Part shown: positions 13,101 through 28,100 of the stretch, in pieces
Layout of the letters: each line of letters opens with the position of its first letter
Numbering within the stretch: the first letter of the stretch is position 1
DNA from: Amphiura filiformis
Lineage: Eukaryota > Echinodermata > Ophiuroidea > Amphilepidida > Amphiuridae
Assembly (NCBI RefSeq): GCF_039555335.1
Contig: NC_092628.1
Span: 31,689,727-31,753,726 of the forward strand
Reading direction: 5' to 3'
Length of the DNA stretch: 64,000 nt
The notes under the pieces: model-generated
Seen by the model: the letters and a program-made list of their open reading frames with translations, nothing else
The model's database searches: none
Told to the model about the DNA's origin: nothing
Program-made: the position numbers and the translations under genes

Positions 13101-16100
13101 AAATTATCGTAAAAAACTGCATGTAGGAAAGGACAACGGTTCCCAACCTTTTTTTGTATTTGTTTTGAATACCAACATTCTTGAAAGTATGGCCAGTTGG
13201 TAGTTGCTATAATCAAATTAAGTATTTCTTGGCCAAACTGGAACACTGTGAACGCTATGGCTCCAGGATGAACACACACGAATATAGCGCGGTACAGAAG
13301 AAAGTATGCACACGCCTTACACTGCGTACACGCTTAGTACACTACATTGATGCAATGCAAATGTTCCAATTTGGCCAAGAAATACTTAATTTGATTATAG
13401 TAGGGTACGGTAAGCGTGTTTCTAAGCATTATTCAATTCCCTGTGACTGAAATCATTTGCGATTGTGACGTGTTGTCAATATTACAGGAATATTTACAGG
13501 AATTCCAGGGCGTGTCCCACAGATTTTATGTAATTATTGAATGCAGACATTTTTTTTTGATATTCTTTTTTAAATATGTTGATGAAATATATCCCAAAAT
13601 TCCTGTTAGCAAAATACTGTAGTTGAATCACACACACAGTCACAAAAAATTTCATAATGCTTAAACACATAAGTACCCCCAGCCAGATGCAACCTCCATG
13701 CCCACGTTGTGTCACGTGTCCCCAGGCTCATTGGTGATCATTCATCACCCCACATTATGAGCTTACAAACCAAAATGGATCATGCCTCAATTGTTGGGTA
13801 CCCCTGTTAATAATTTTGCCCTCCAGAAGGTCAGACCAAATCCTGTACCATGCTAATCCTCGTGAAACCCTCAACCTTTTTGGTACAGCAAAAGAAAATA
13901 ATTGGAAGCATGCATTTACGTTTCTGAAATACAATAATGTATCTTTTTCAACAGTAACGGGGATTACCTGGTAATTAGTTAACCCAACATTAATTTATAC
14001 CAATAGAGTCTATTACAAACCATGGTTTTCACAGAAGATAACTTGTGTGCCTGCTTTACAATTTACAATGCAACTTTTCCCCCCTTTCTATTTTTGTTTT
14101 GCAGAAAACAATCATATCATCCATTGCCAAATTATTAAATCCCCCTGAAGCTGCAATTTTCACCTAAGTGGCACCCCAGGATTTTTTTTTATACTTTTAT
14201 CAAATCTTTGGTAAAACTTTGGTGACACACTGCAAAAAGCAGTGGGAACATACCACATCACCTCCAACGCATAGCAGACTGACTCAATCATTCATTGCTT
14301 CTGTATTGCATGGGATAAAGTCCTGTTTTCTACATGTCCATGTGACTGATTGACTGCTTATTTAGTAGAACCGATACTCATGTAGGCTACAATAGTCCTT
14401 TTTCAATCCTACACACACATAGCATTTTATAATTGTCCCATGGTAATATTTTAAACAGTCCAATTGGTAAGATAAAGAGAAGCAGTGTGGTATAAGAGTT
14501 TTTACAGATTTTCTTTTTCATATTTTGGTTGGCTAAGTCCACATCAGAAGCATGCAACAAAGGCCATGTGATGGTGTGTGTATTAGTCACACTGGTGACT
14601 GTAATCTCCGACACAAGCATTTTTAAGATGGGGTGCATTAGCTTTGCTGCCAAAGATGACACGGCACAGCTCTCTTGAACTTTGCTTTCAAGTCCTTGAA
14701 AATTCTCACAGTGTAATTTATGTGAGCATTTTACTTTGCTTTTTCAGTCCGTGGTTACCGGTGAAAAACACCGCAGCCAACGAAAAAGTTCTGCAGAGAT
14801 TAACACAAAAGTTCATACAGCTGAAGACGAAAGCATAATGCACCCCGGAAGTTCACAACTTTTTTTTCGTATTTTTACGCTTTCATATAAAGCGCCCTCA
14901 ACAGAGAGATACAAAATTGCACAACTGGAGAACTGGTTGCATGGACAGGATTTTGCACGGTCCATTCAGGCGGCACACAAATAATCCTTCTGTAATCTAT
15001 CGATGCTATTTTCACATACACTGGAATGTCCTGCTTAAAAGAAATGTTCATATTTTGGGCAGTCCTGGTACACATGAGGAGAAACACAATCATAACGGCT
15101 CCTGGCTAATACATTAGGGTTCATCTCGGCAATGCTTATCGCCATTACATAACGATGCCATTATGTGACATCATGTTCAGCTGGCGACATCCAACAGCTA
15201 TACGCAATATGTAAGCACTATCTGTGCTTGGTTTTATAATCCTTTGATCATATTCATCAACTGGTTATCAACCAAAGTCTGCTTTCACCGCTGGTAGTGA
15301 GCGTAGGCTTCTTGTGCTAAAATAGTGGGATAAAGAGTTTCTGTCATGTTAATTGATAACTATTTTGTGTGTTAGGTGATTAACAACATGTGATTCAACT
15401 ACCACATTTATAAAATGACGGTGGTGGTGGTAACATCAAAATGTGCTAAATTTAAACACACACAAGAACACCTTGAATCGTAATGTACTCATATGCTGCT
15501 CACAAAGTGATATACAACAAAGTGATAATATTTCTATGTAATTCTGTGACAGATATTAACACACAAACTTTTCCATATGAACAACAAGTTTATATTATGA
15601 AAGTGGAATGTGATCAAGGTATTTCATGTTAAAATTGAGCTAATGTTAGTGGTATCCAACGATGCAATTTGAACTTTCAAAACAAATCCTCTGTGCTCGT
15701 TTTCATGCTTTGCTAATTTTTACTGATAATTGTCATCCTACATGAGATACTTACATGCCTACCCTGTAAGCAAAGCAGTTTTCACTGAATTTGGAATTTT
15801 GGTCAAAGTGATATTTGTTAATAAACAGTGTGACAACAAAATCTGTAATATACAAAATATTAATTTTATTTTCAACTTTGATTAAATAAGGCATCAAGAG
15901 TTTTCCATGCTTTGTTATTGGGTCATGCATCATGAAATGAGGTGTAAAAAAGGTGGCAATGTTAAATTTCAGGGGTTAATAAGACATTTTATTTGGTATT
16001 TTCAAAAGTATGAATGCATTTAGCTTTGTTTCCTTTTATTTTGTGGAGAATTTATTCAGATAACCATGTAGTTGTTGATTCCACAACTTGCAGTTAATAC

Positions 16101-19100
16101 TTGTATTGCTCAATGACATTCCAACCATGCTTAAAAATTGATGTTATACATGTGTGTATTGGCATAAAATTGAAGCCACCTGAAATTCATTACTGACTTC
16201 TATGAAAACTTACTGCTGCAACTGATATCATACTGTATGCATTTGCCAAATGAGGATATATGGTTTGCTGTATTTAACTTGAGGTATTGATGAAATTGAA
16301 TCAGCTGTCACCAAAAATGTTATCCCATTCCATCTAACAGACAAATACATAGAGAAACCCTGACAGTGACAGACACCCCAATACCACAGTAAATAAGTTG
16401 TTCACACCCACACAAATTCTTTCCAAATTATTCAAAAAGACATATAGGTAGGAATCAGTTGTCCTCATATTTTCTGCATACAAAATAATCTTAGTTTCAT
16501 TATTATTAACTTAGCTTTTCTGTATTGAAATGAATTTAATCATTGGAATGAGGGTTTTATAAATGAATATTTGAAAAACCTGTGTTCACTATCAAAAATT
16601 CTGAAAGAAGTTTATAATGAGACAATTTTGCAATGATCAAACATCGGTTTTTGTCACCTACTTCTAGTTATTGACAAAAGTCTTTTCCCAAATTACAAGC
16701 TGAATGTTCAATTTCATCATGAGTATCTTTGATCACGGTATGCTATAACGATTCATCCAGTTTGTTCTGAGCTTTCCAGTTTTGGGTAGATATTATTAAT
16801 TTAACTTGCATTAATTTAACTTAAACTGTTCCCTTTACGATGCAGCACATGAGTTCATCAAGTTCAGGTAATAGTAAGATGAAAAAAAAAATACAAAAAA
16901 AAACATGCAAAAATGGAAAGATGTGACAACACTGGTCAAGTCCATGTCCACAATAATCAAATTGTTAAACATGCACATTGAAGACTGCAACCGCTTCATC
17001 AAATGCATTGTCTCTGGTCCAACCTGCGGTAAAGAAACAGAAGTTTTTTTGCATTTGGTTTGATTTGATTTTGGTTTTCAAAGTTCATCATTATCACCAC
17101 CAAACATGTAAAACAGAAAACTGTTCTGTCCTCATGTAACGAATACTAGTCGGATCTCACTGGTCATCTATGTGGTCATCATTTGACAGACAGCAAGGAC
17201 CATCCACTATGGTCGGTAGGTATGACAGCAACCTGTTTCTGACTGGGTAACCGACACACACTCACAGCAGTGTATCTAGGAATTTTTCTAGTTATCTCAA
17301 CCCGGTTGGGTTGGTACTATAAACCCTGGCTGAGTTTGCTTATTAAACCAGTTCAAACGGGTTATGCTAATCAGAGTTACTAGTCCTAGAAGTTGCTGTC
17401 CTAACCTCATGGGGTGATCACGTCGGCTACTGCTGGCACTGCTAGGTCCTCCGTGCATTGCTTGCTCACGTCGTCGCCTTCTTGCATCTCGTAGGATTTC
17501 CACAACATCAATTGCTTCATCTGGTGGGAACATGCGACAAACGGCTTCTCCACATTTGGGCTCTATTTCCTGTAAAGAAATCATAGAAATTTTAATTACG
17601 ACAATAAATGAAAAGTACAGCAGCAAATTTTTTACTTTTATAATAACAAAGGTTAGTGAAATGTCCAACTTTTTGTTGTGAAATTTCCACTATAAAAATT
17701 CTGTAAATTGTGCATGAAAATTAGGTTTGGCAAATCTTAACATGGTTACACTGTTGCAGTAATTTACAAAGTGACACACATTTACATACAGCTTAAGGGC
17801 TGGGGTATGAGCGTTTGGACAGTATTTATTTTGGGACATTAGAGCACATCAGACATATCGAATTGCATTCTGAATACGAAGAATGTCCTTCTGATATCAA
17901 TAATTTTGATTTTTGAAATTGCAATTTAATACACATTTTATGGCAAATCATTAAAAATTGATATTTTTGATATTTAACAGTACTCAAGTAAACTTTACAA
18001 ATCTGATGATTTATACTTAAAGTGTATGTAGGTGGGATGAAAACCCGACGATCAATTGAAAATTTTGACCTTTCGTATTGAAGATATGGATTTTTTTTCC
18101 CAAAACACCAAAAAAAAAGGTCTTTTTGGGAAAAAAATCCATATCTTCAATATGAAAGGTCAAAATTTTCAATTGACCGTCGGCTTTTCCTCCCAGCTAC
18201 ATACACTTTAAGAATATATCATTAGATTTATATAATTTACTTGAGGACTGTTATATGTCAAAAATTTGAAAAATATTAAATTTTTATAATTTGTCATAAA
18301 ATTTGTATTACATTGTGATTTTCAAAAATGAAAATTATTTGATATCAGAAAGACATGCTTCAGATTCAAAATGCAATCGATAGGTCTGAGGTGCTCTCAT
18401 GTCCCTCAAAAAATACTGTCGAAACGCAATAAACGCTCATTCTAGATCCCTTAATGTGTCCCCAACTAGCAAGTATGACATCTAGTTGATTTTGATAAAA
18501 ACTATAATCGGAGACAGACATAAAAATACTTGTTTGCGTCTTACATCACCTGTCAACTAAACTCGGAAATTATATGCTGTGATAATGGAAATTTCTGAAT
18601 GCAGCGGCAAAACAGCATACCTATGTTTAATTGTACACCTTCAAACATACAAATCATCTCAAAAGTTAGGTCTTGGTAATAGGAAACCTTCTTTCCTAAT
18701 GGGAACATGTCAACAATGCCTAAAAAAGTTGCATTTTGACTTGTAATTTTTTGCCATTTTCGCGATTCCTTTTCTCTGATGAAGGCACCAGATGAATCAA
18801 ATTTCCTATTACACACCACTAACCAATCATGGGCTGTAGAGAGTTGACAAGTTTTTTTAATTTGGTCTCAGATTATCAGACTGCTTACAAACTCTTCTCT
18901 TACCTGGCCATCTCTGCCAATTTTGACTGGTTTGTTGTCATTCCAAGCATTAAACAGCTGAACACACTTGGGGAAAGGCAACTCATGCCTGAAAGGTAAA
19001 CAAACAATCAATGACTCAATATACATTGAATCCCATAACAAACTGCACTTTCTAAAACGTTGTTAACAAGGTCTTGCACTTTCATTGCTTGTTGTAGTAG

Positions 19101-22100
19101 TTGTACAATAGATGATGGCAGATGTGCATACATGTCTTGATGCATGAAGGTAAATATGTATTTGTTTTGCATATACATTGTCCAACACAAACATCAAGAT
19201 CAACATTTATGAGTGAGTGAACAATAACATGCTCATTATTTGCAAGCATGAAAACTGGTCTTTTAAAAAAACCCACTGAAAACCATGTTTTTTTTTACCA
19301 TTTTCTATGAATTTGATTCAGAAATAAGCTGAAAAACACTGAAATTAGCTAAAACGCTGAAAATTTTCATACCTGTATTTGCTATAAAAACCGTCAGTGA
19401 TTTTCAGAATAAGGTAATGACAAAAAGGTATAGCTTAAATTTAAACCTCTTCAATAATTATCTGCCAGTATCACACCATAATTCCAATGAGTTTAGTTAT
19501 TTTACTATTCTATATTGCTGGTACATTATGCAGGAATAAAATAATTAAAATAGCAAAAGACAAAGAACCTTGTTTTGAAGATAACAGAATCAACAAATGC
19601 ATGTTCAGACAAAAACCTCCCCAAGAGTTTGATTAGTGCAACCTGACCTACCCTAAATATACTGCTGGCCCTGAATATTTTATTTATTTTGAGGGAGAAA
19701 AAAAAAAGTTCTTTAAATTGAAATATTATAGATAATAAATGCTCTAAAAGTGGAACAAAGTAGTTTGTGATGGTTTGAAGTTTAAAAAATATGCATTTTA
19801 ACCATCTCATTATATCCGAAGTGTATCACCATCTTTTAGCATTTGAAAACGTGTAAGATTACTAATTAGTCATTTTTGACCCACCAAAAATAAATAATGA
19901 AACAATTTTAAAGACATAAGCTAGACATTTATTGCTTATCTTATTACCTTGTAATCCAATCCAGCTTCATGACTCCCCCTAGCACTGAGCGACTCATCCC
20001 GTGAGGTAGCACCCAATTCATAGTTGGTCCATCATGTCGTGATTCTGTCCTCATACGTGCATAACCTGGTAAAATAAGAACCGAGTTACAAAATTTACTT
20101 TCTCTTTCATTGGGCCATTGCAGTTGAAATCCAAACATCCCGTATGTTAGACATGCCCTTAAACTCCCACAGAGGGAGAGTAGATTTCAAATGTAGTCAC
20201 TCATTCAAGTAACCCCATTTGAAATTCACACTATCTGTGTGAAAGATTAAGGTCATGTCTTCCACAGGGAGTGTTTGGATTTCAACTGGAATAGCCCATT
20301 AATTAGATTGACTAGTGGTCACCAGTCTTTCCCAGCTGTTCAATGCTTTATTATTCCCACTTGCTTTAGAGGCAGCGTGTTGATACGCGATGTCGTGAGA
20401 TGACGCGAACTATACGCATTGTTTTTGTTTGATGTGGTGTGTTGATACGCAAAGACGCAAGATTTTTTTGTTTAACGCGATGCAGTTGTTAGGCGGCCAT
20501 AGTAACTGATGCTCACTATTGTGAGGTCCCTGGATATTTTTTAAAGGTATTTTTGCTCATTTTTAGACTTTAATTACTAAAATTGAAAAAAATGAGGTGA
20601 ATATGCAGCGTAACTCGGTGAATGATTTTGTTTGCAAAAGCGAAATTTGCAGTTGCATCACCACCGTTCGAGTTTTTATCACGAAAAGTTTTGCAACTCG
20701 GTAATTTATTATAGATGTTAAAAATTAACACATCCCAGTAATCTTTGTTCAAGATGGACCCACCTCTGGTAGCTTCTTTTCAACTTGCAACAAAGCATTA
20801 AATATGCTTGTTTATGCCACACATTCAACCTTTCTCAGCCTTCCAGAATGAAACCTAACCAAACATGACTCAGCATTGCATGGAGGTCAATGCCCTGTCA
20901 CAAGCACAGAGGCCTTTGAGATGACATTATTTCTGAATGCATTTACACAAAAGCAATTACTATTTATTTAATAATGAAGCAGTATGTTCCCCTATCATTT
21001 GACAATTTTACTACAACTTGATATTAGGAGCTTTCCCTCAAATTGTTACCTTGGAATTTGCCACTTTCTTTGACTGAGAAGATGAGTAGTACATTGCGTG
21101 ACTCTCTGAATGCCTGGGTGAGTCTGTGCTCATTATTTGGCAATGTTGACCACACACCCTGTAGAAGAAAACAAACAAACATCAACACCATGGCATACAG
21201 AACACTTAATAAGGATACAAGCGGTAAGGCTATGCCACTCACATACACTTAGTATGCTACTTGGCAGCCACAAGTGTATGTTCAAGGAAATATGAGAACT
21301 TTTCAGTGTATTCTCTTTAAGTGCATATATCCCTGCATATGCAACATTATCATACATGTACAATCTCAAGTGATGAATTACAGCTAAGTTCTATGACTTC
21401 TACAGTTGTAATTCACTCAACTTTCTTTCAATACATATATGCTATCTTGAAAACACTACCTAAGCAAATTCTAACATTTTGCTCAAATTGGTTTACTAGT
21501 TTTCAGAAAGGTAACATTATTCCTATGGCGGCTGCCTGTATAATTTATTCTGCCCTCCAGTTCAGTTCACTCACATACTTTGATTAACTTTTACCAAGTG
21601 ATCAAGACCCTATTATCTATCGTGCCTTTGCTTTAGCTAAGGCCACATTCTCATGATTGTTACTCTTGATAAGAAAGTATCTGGCATCACGGAACAAATA
21701 CTTGAGTTTTGAGGTTTGGTCTGTTAAAAATAAGTACATTCACAAAAGGTATTTAATTAAATAAAATGCATGAAATCTAGAATGACAAAGTCAGTGATTG
21801 TATAGTCTGTATACCTTCCTCGAGGCAGTTAATGATTTTCTCAAAACGGCTCATTTTTGGCAGGCATCTGATATGCTAGTTGGATTCCTTGCGTCATTTT
21901 ATTTCCGACAATGTATACTTCTCATTACGTTCATTACAATTAAAAAACATGGTTAAATTACCGCCTCGAGGAAGGCAAACGGACTATAGGCTAGTTCAAA
22001 TAGAAGTTATGTGCACAATCATGTCGCAGCATGTGCATGCAGCAATTTTTCCCAGATATTTAGCGTTCAGATATATATGCATATTCAATAAATATAAGAA

Positions 22101-25100
22101 TAACTACATCAAGCTATACTAAGATTTAATAGTTACAAGTTGGTTACATATAGCCTACATTGCAGGTAAATCATAATAATTATGTAAGTGTATGTTTCAA
22201 ACAGCGAGTGCTTGTCTTATTCTGAATTGTGACAATACAATTAGGTCAATTTTTGAACATTTTGCTCAAGTACTGACATGAATAAGTTTTGCAAGAAGCT
22301 ACACTCTTTGTGTAAATATATTTGGCTTAAATCTAACCTTTTCTTACAGCCTTGACTGATGACGGCATCTTTGCTTTCTTGCTCTCTTCACCTGAATGCG
22401 TATCAGAGAGAAGACTCAAGTTAGACACGGAGTACAAAACAATACATGTAAAATGAGTATTAATGTACGGTACAGAGATGTAAGAGGATTCAGGTAAATG
22501 CCGGATTCGGTTTGTAACTCGACCCACATGACAACTTTCCAATTTCACAGCATTCTTACTATTTGGAAAGTAACTTCATTTTACAAGCAAACAATTTAGG
22601 CAGCATTGATACATTTTCTACAAGGCATAACAAATACCACAAGCATGAGAATTTCAATGCTAGTCTCAAAATATAAATGCACATCCACATCTCTTGCTTC
22701 ATCAATCACAGCTTCCTTTCTTAGTAAATTACATGTCCTACTAACATTGCGGCAAGCTGAAGAAGACAACATACTGTACATGAAGGGATACATTCATTAA
22801 GATCAAGGACCTCAAGTATTGTGAAAGATGTCTACAGTGCTGAAATAATACCTTACCCTAGTTTGTACACTTGTTGTTACCTGAATCTGATGAATCACTG
22901 CTCGTCTTCTCTTCCGGTTTCTCCACTCCCTGTCCAAAAACAATGGGGGATATCTGTCTCTTGCGTCTTGGCCTCCTCTTCCTCTTCCTTTTCTCTTTTG
23001 AGTCATGTGACCTTGATGACCTACTTGAGGCACTGCTACTAGATGAGCTGGAGCTTGTACTAGCTTCGCTGCGGGTGTCATAATCATCAATATTTGGCTC
23101 ATCCTCATCATCATCTTCAGCCTCCTCCTCTGCAAGATGAGGCTCTTCCTCTGGAGCCGATTCTGCATCCATACGGCCTGCATCTCCTTCCCCACTGGTG
23201 TCAGCAAAAGATGGTGCTTGCTTTTATGGTCTGTGCCAGGTGGGCGTAAGTCATCCGTTTCTGTTTCATAGAAAGGAACTGATCACAAATCACACAAAAG
23301 ACATTCAATTTTGGCATGCAACAACTACACTGTACTGCAACACAATTGGACAAAAGATTTTTAGTTAGGGAGCCGGTCAAATTTGCCAAAGTTCTTTCCT
23401 TGGCATCATTTGATCGGTTGAAGTACAAGAGGAACTACAGAATCAGGTGTCTTCTTTACCCATCTATACCAGCAGGCCTGGAAAAAATGTAAACTTATTT
23501 CCTGGCAAGAGAGACAAATTTCCCTCAAACTTAGCAAAGATTTCGCAACATTTCGTAGTATTTCTTTATCCAGAAAAGCAAAATTTCCCTCCACATTTCC
23601 CAGCAAGGAGTTTGCAAATTTGCCTATTTTTTCCAGGCCAGTATATACCAGTCCCCAAATGATTACAATCAAACAGTCACACCCAAATTTAGATTCACAG
23701 AACAGAGGATGTAACATATCAATATCCTGTAAATTGATCTGGCCCTTTGCCAGCTGGCTGAGGACTTGCCCACGCCTCACAGCAAGAAACATTTATGGGA
23801 GCTCGTATGAATATTCGGAATATCAAGATTGTTTTTTGGCCCCAAACCTGAATTTCCGGCAATATCCAGAAAAAGGTACATCTCTGAAAGAATATGAATG
23901 AAAACATAAAGTTTCTACAATTAGCAAATTGTTACCAACACATGAAGATTGACATGTTGCACTGTTGTGAGTTACTATGCATACATACCCGAGTGTCCAG
24001 CAGCGGTCATGGCTGTGTAACTCTCCTCTTCTTCTTCAACCTGGTCCTGGAATAAACAAGCAATCAGAATCATTATCACACAGCACTTCTAAATCATTGA
24101 CTATTTTTATCCCATCCACCAAACATTTTGGTCAATTTCCCTCACTTTTGTCCTCTTCTTACCCAGAACTTGTCAAGTCCCTACTTGATGTCTGGAATTA
24201 CAAACAGGTCTTTGTCAATATTGTCTTATCTAGCTGCACTACATTGTAAATGATTTCATACCATTCTTGATTGATGTCATTAAACAAGAGCTTGATTTAG
24301 TGTAATATGATTATGATACTGAAAGATCATTTGAGCTTATAACTTTTGTCTCCATCAGATGCTCCTGCCATGGTAAATGTGCAAGTAGGGCAATTATATG
24401 ACCCATATAGAAATATGAAGGGGGATGTTTATGAAGCAGAGAAATGTTAAAGGAAGCGTCCAAATCTGCACAGATAGTTGGTGGGTATCACACTATAAGT
24501 GCAGTGCACTTATATTGTGATGCCCACCAACTATTTTTTAGTGCAGCCTAGTTGATGCGATCTGATTGTGATGATTCACCAGTGGCAGCGAAATTACAGT
24601 GCCTTGAATCCTCTGGAAAATAGACAAAATCCAAAATTTATCATTATTATTATCTGATCATAACTTACAATGTACTGTGTGACTTCAAAATTTAAAGTTT
24701 TGCAAACACAATTAAATGTGTTATTATCATCAAAATACATGTAACGCTATATTTAGAAGTTCAAGTTCTTCACATGATTTAATTAGCTCTAACAGCCACT
24801 AAGATGACATTTGGCACTGAAGAACAATTGTGACCCACCCTTCACATCAAAACCTACTAGTTGTCTTAAGTAATGAAAATTGAGATTAAAAAATAGATTA
24901 AAAAACTATTTTTTAGCTTTAAAATCACACCTTACTTGTTGAAATCAGATACAGAAAAAATGATTAAGTGGCGGAACAAGCTCAAATTTCTTTTTTTGTT
25001 ATTTTCTTTATATTTTCTTATCTTCTTTCATCATTATCTGCATCAGCGGAGCGGACAACTGGTCGCTTTTGATATGATGGGTCACAATTGGAGTTTATTT

Positions 25101-28100
25101 AAAAATCAATACCTGGTCCTTGGGCTCCTCTTCATCTTGTTCCACCTCTTCTTCTTTAGCCTCTTGCTTCCTGCTCCTTCTCTTTGACTGTCTTCGCTCT
25201 GGTTCTGGCTCTGGCTCTTCCGCCGCCTCTTCAGTTTCTGCCATCTCGGCCTCTGCCGTTGAATCGCCACCAGTGACATCAACCTCATCAGTAGTTATCT
25301 CTTTCTCTTCCTTGGGTGCAGACGACTTCTTTGTTGAAGTTTTACCACTTTTTTTACCTGTTGGTGTTTTCTTAGTGGATCTTTTTACTGTTTTCTTGGT
25401 TTTGGTTGTCCCATTAGTTGCCTTGGTAGCTGCACCTGTACCATCCACAGCTATGGCGACTGCATTAGCCTCTGTGATTGGTTGGTTACTGGCTTTGGCC
25501 TTTGGGGTCTTCACTAGTTTAGGAGTCTTTGTATCTTTGCTACCTGCTTTGGCAGCTGCAGCTTTGCTGTTTCGTTTTGCTCTACCTAAACAGATAAATT
25601 ATAATAAATACATACGTGCATATATGCAAAAATGTGTAAAAAACCCAAATGGCCATCTGATGTTACTTTTATAAACAAATACATATGGTTTCGTCATCAA
25701 CCTAATAAGAGTCCCACATGCTTATATCCATCACATTACGGGCGCCGAGGCGCTTTTTTAAGGGGTTACTACACCCCTGGCCAATTTTGTGCCTATTTTT
25801 GAATTTTTCTCAAAAATTATAGAACATTGGTAACAAGTAGTGACATGTAAGATATGTATATTATAGGGGCAAGGACTACAACTACTGCACTGAAAATTCA
25901 GCAACTCAAAGCAAGTAGTTGTTGATTTATTGATCAGATATTGGTTTTCCCTCATTTTTGACTGTAACTCCACAACTATTGTCTGTGCTGAAATAAAAAT
26001 TTCCAGTGCAGTAGTTGTAGTCCTTACTACTATACTATATACTACTATATCTTACTTGTCTCCAATGCACTATAGTTTTTGAGAAAAATGCAAAACTAGG
26101 CACAAAATTGGGCAGGGGTGTAGTGCCCCCTTAAAGCGATGACAGGAAAATTTAAGAAAAGTGAGAATTTAACACAAACATTCAAAATAAAGTGTATACC
26201 TGAATTCAAAATTGTCATAATTTTATAGACATTTGACAAAATCAGTTGTACATGTGCATTGAAAAGGGCTCCAATTAGGACGAATATGTCCCATTTCATG
26301 AAGATCATAGCAATGCCAGGTGCCATCTCTATATGCAGCAACACACACTTGATACTGTCATCAATATATATTTTTATTGTTGATATGTCGCTAAAATATC
26401 AACTCTGATGTCAAAACAAGTTTGAAAGTGATGCACTAGGCCTACAGTCTCTAGCAGAGAAAAATGGCATTTGTTTACATTTTGAGAGATGCAGTGTGTG
26501 AATATGGAAGTGGTGTTTGGATACTTTTTGAGCGAAGTATATTTGGATAAAAACTAGGGTCAGCATCAACACCTCTTCTGTCGGAATTCTGTTGACAAAG
26601 TGAATTCTGCCTTCAGAGGTCATACTTTTGGCAGTATGCCAGTATGGTGTAAGTGTACACTTTATTGCTATAAGTGTAATCGCTATGAAGACGGCCATCT
26701 TGAATTTTGCCAGATGGTGTTTCTAGATATTTTTAGGTTTAAATTTTTACAATTTTCCTAAAATCATGAGAAAAAAGTCCTGGTATTTTTTCGGAACCCA
26801 GTGTTGACGTCGAGATACAGAATATGTCGACATCAAAAAAACGGTGCTGATGCCGCCTCTAATATACACTACATACATGTAGTCGACATCAAGAAATGTA
26901 GTTGCTGTGCAATACTTGCTCTAAGGGACCGATCACAAACACTTGTTAGGGAGGGCCTGACAGGGGCATTTATTCTTCCGTTAATCGCCCCCAAAGGGGA
27001 GGGAATAATTTTACCCCTTTGGGGAAGAATTTTGCATTTTGAAAAAGAAAAAAAAGAGAGGGGAAAAACAGAAGAAAGTCAACAGGATTCAAGGAAGATT
27101 AAAAATAAAATTAACTAATTTGGGGAAAATGTATAACTGGAACATGTATAATTATGTTTTATGGTATTTTTGGAATGAAATAGATGGTCACTGGATGGCA
27201 GTGCCAGTGAGTGCTATACAGGGTGGGTGAATTCATCAAGTGTCATTTAGGGAAGAATTATAATGGGTACATAACATTAGCATACATGTAGTGGTCCCTT
27301 GGCTTTTACCCATTCCCATCCCAAAATAATTATTTGAGGGAAACCACGGACTTTATCATAAAACAGGGAAAAGTTGGGTCAGTAATTCTTCCCTGCCTGG
27401 GCAATAGTAACTAGTGGTCATACTATAATGCACAGTTTGCACACTAAGATTAAGGGAGCTCTGCTTTGCATATTACAAAATCCATTTTCTTTTTAGTTTG
27501 GACATCTGCCTATCTAGGGAAGCAGTTGGGATTCTAAGGGAAGAACCATCAATTAGTTAACAGCTCTATTGTCCAAGTTTATCTTCCCTTTTAAACCTCA
27601 GCTTCAGATCCAAATCCTTGATTATTCTTCCCTAGATAGCAATAGTTCCGTGGCATTCTCTGAACTCTGCAACAGAAGAATTTTAATTCTAAGGATTTAT
27701 AAATCAGGGGCATGCGAGTCACCACATATAAAAGAGCTGAAAACGCAAAAACCAGATAGCAAAAAGCTCAAAACACCTAGCAAAAAGCTGCAATTTGGGA
27801 AGATCCTATAGTTTTGTACAGAGCAAGTGTACTGGTACAAAAAAAGCTGAAAATCAAAACAAAAAAGCTGAACTCTCACATCCCTGTAAATAATAAATCA
27901 CAGCTAGCTCTGAAAATAAGAAAGAGTCTAGAGGTGTTTACCAGCCTGTCTTCCCTTTGAACCATTAGTCCTTAGATGCAATGGTTCAGTGTCCAGACTG
28001 TACCATCTAGGAAAGAATTTGACATTTTTAGGGAAGACAGAATAGAACAACTCACAACACACCTATGTTCAGTCAGGGAAGGGAGGGAACACGAAAATAA

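Noticed and set aside
22812-23207. Alternative long frame over YTHDC1 exon 5
   Set aside because: It is an out-of-frame shadow; the acidic/Ser-rich frame joins to flanking exons and matches the SPIVF segment of vertebrates.
24474-24534. Pre-microRNA
   Set aside because: The palindrome has almost no loop, which does not fit a Dicer precursor.
25120-25674. 184-codon frame on the plus strand (Ser/Val/Leu-rich)
   Set aside because: It is the antisense of YTHDC1 exon 3 and reflects that exon's biased codons.
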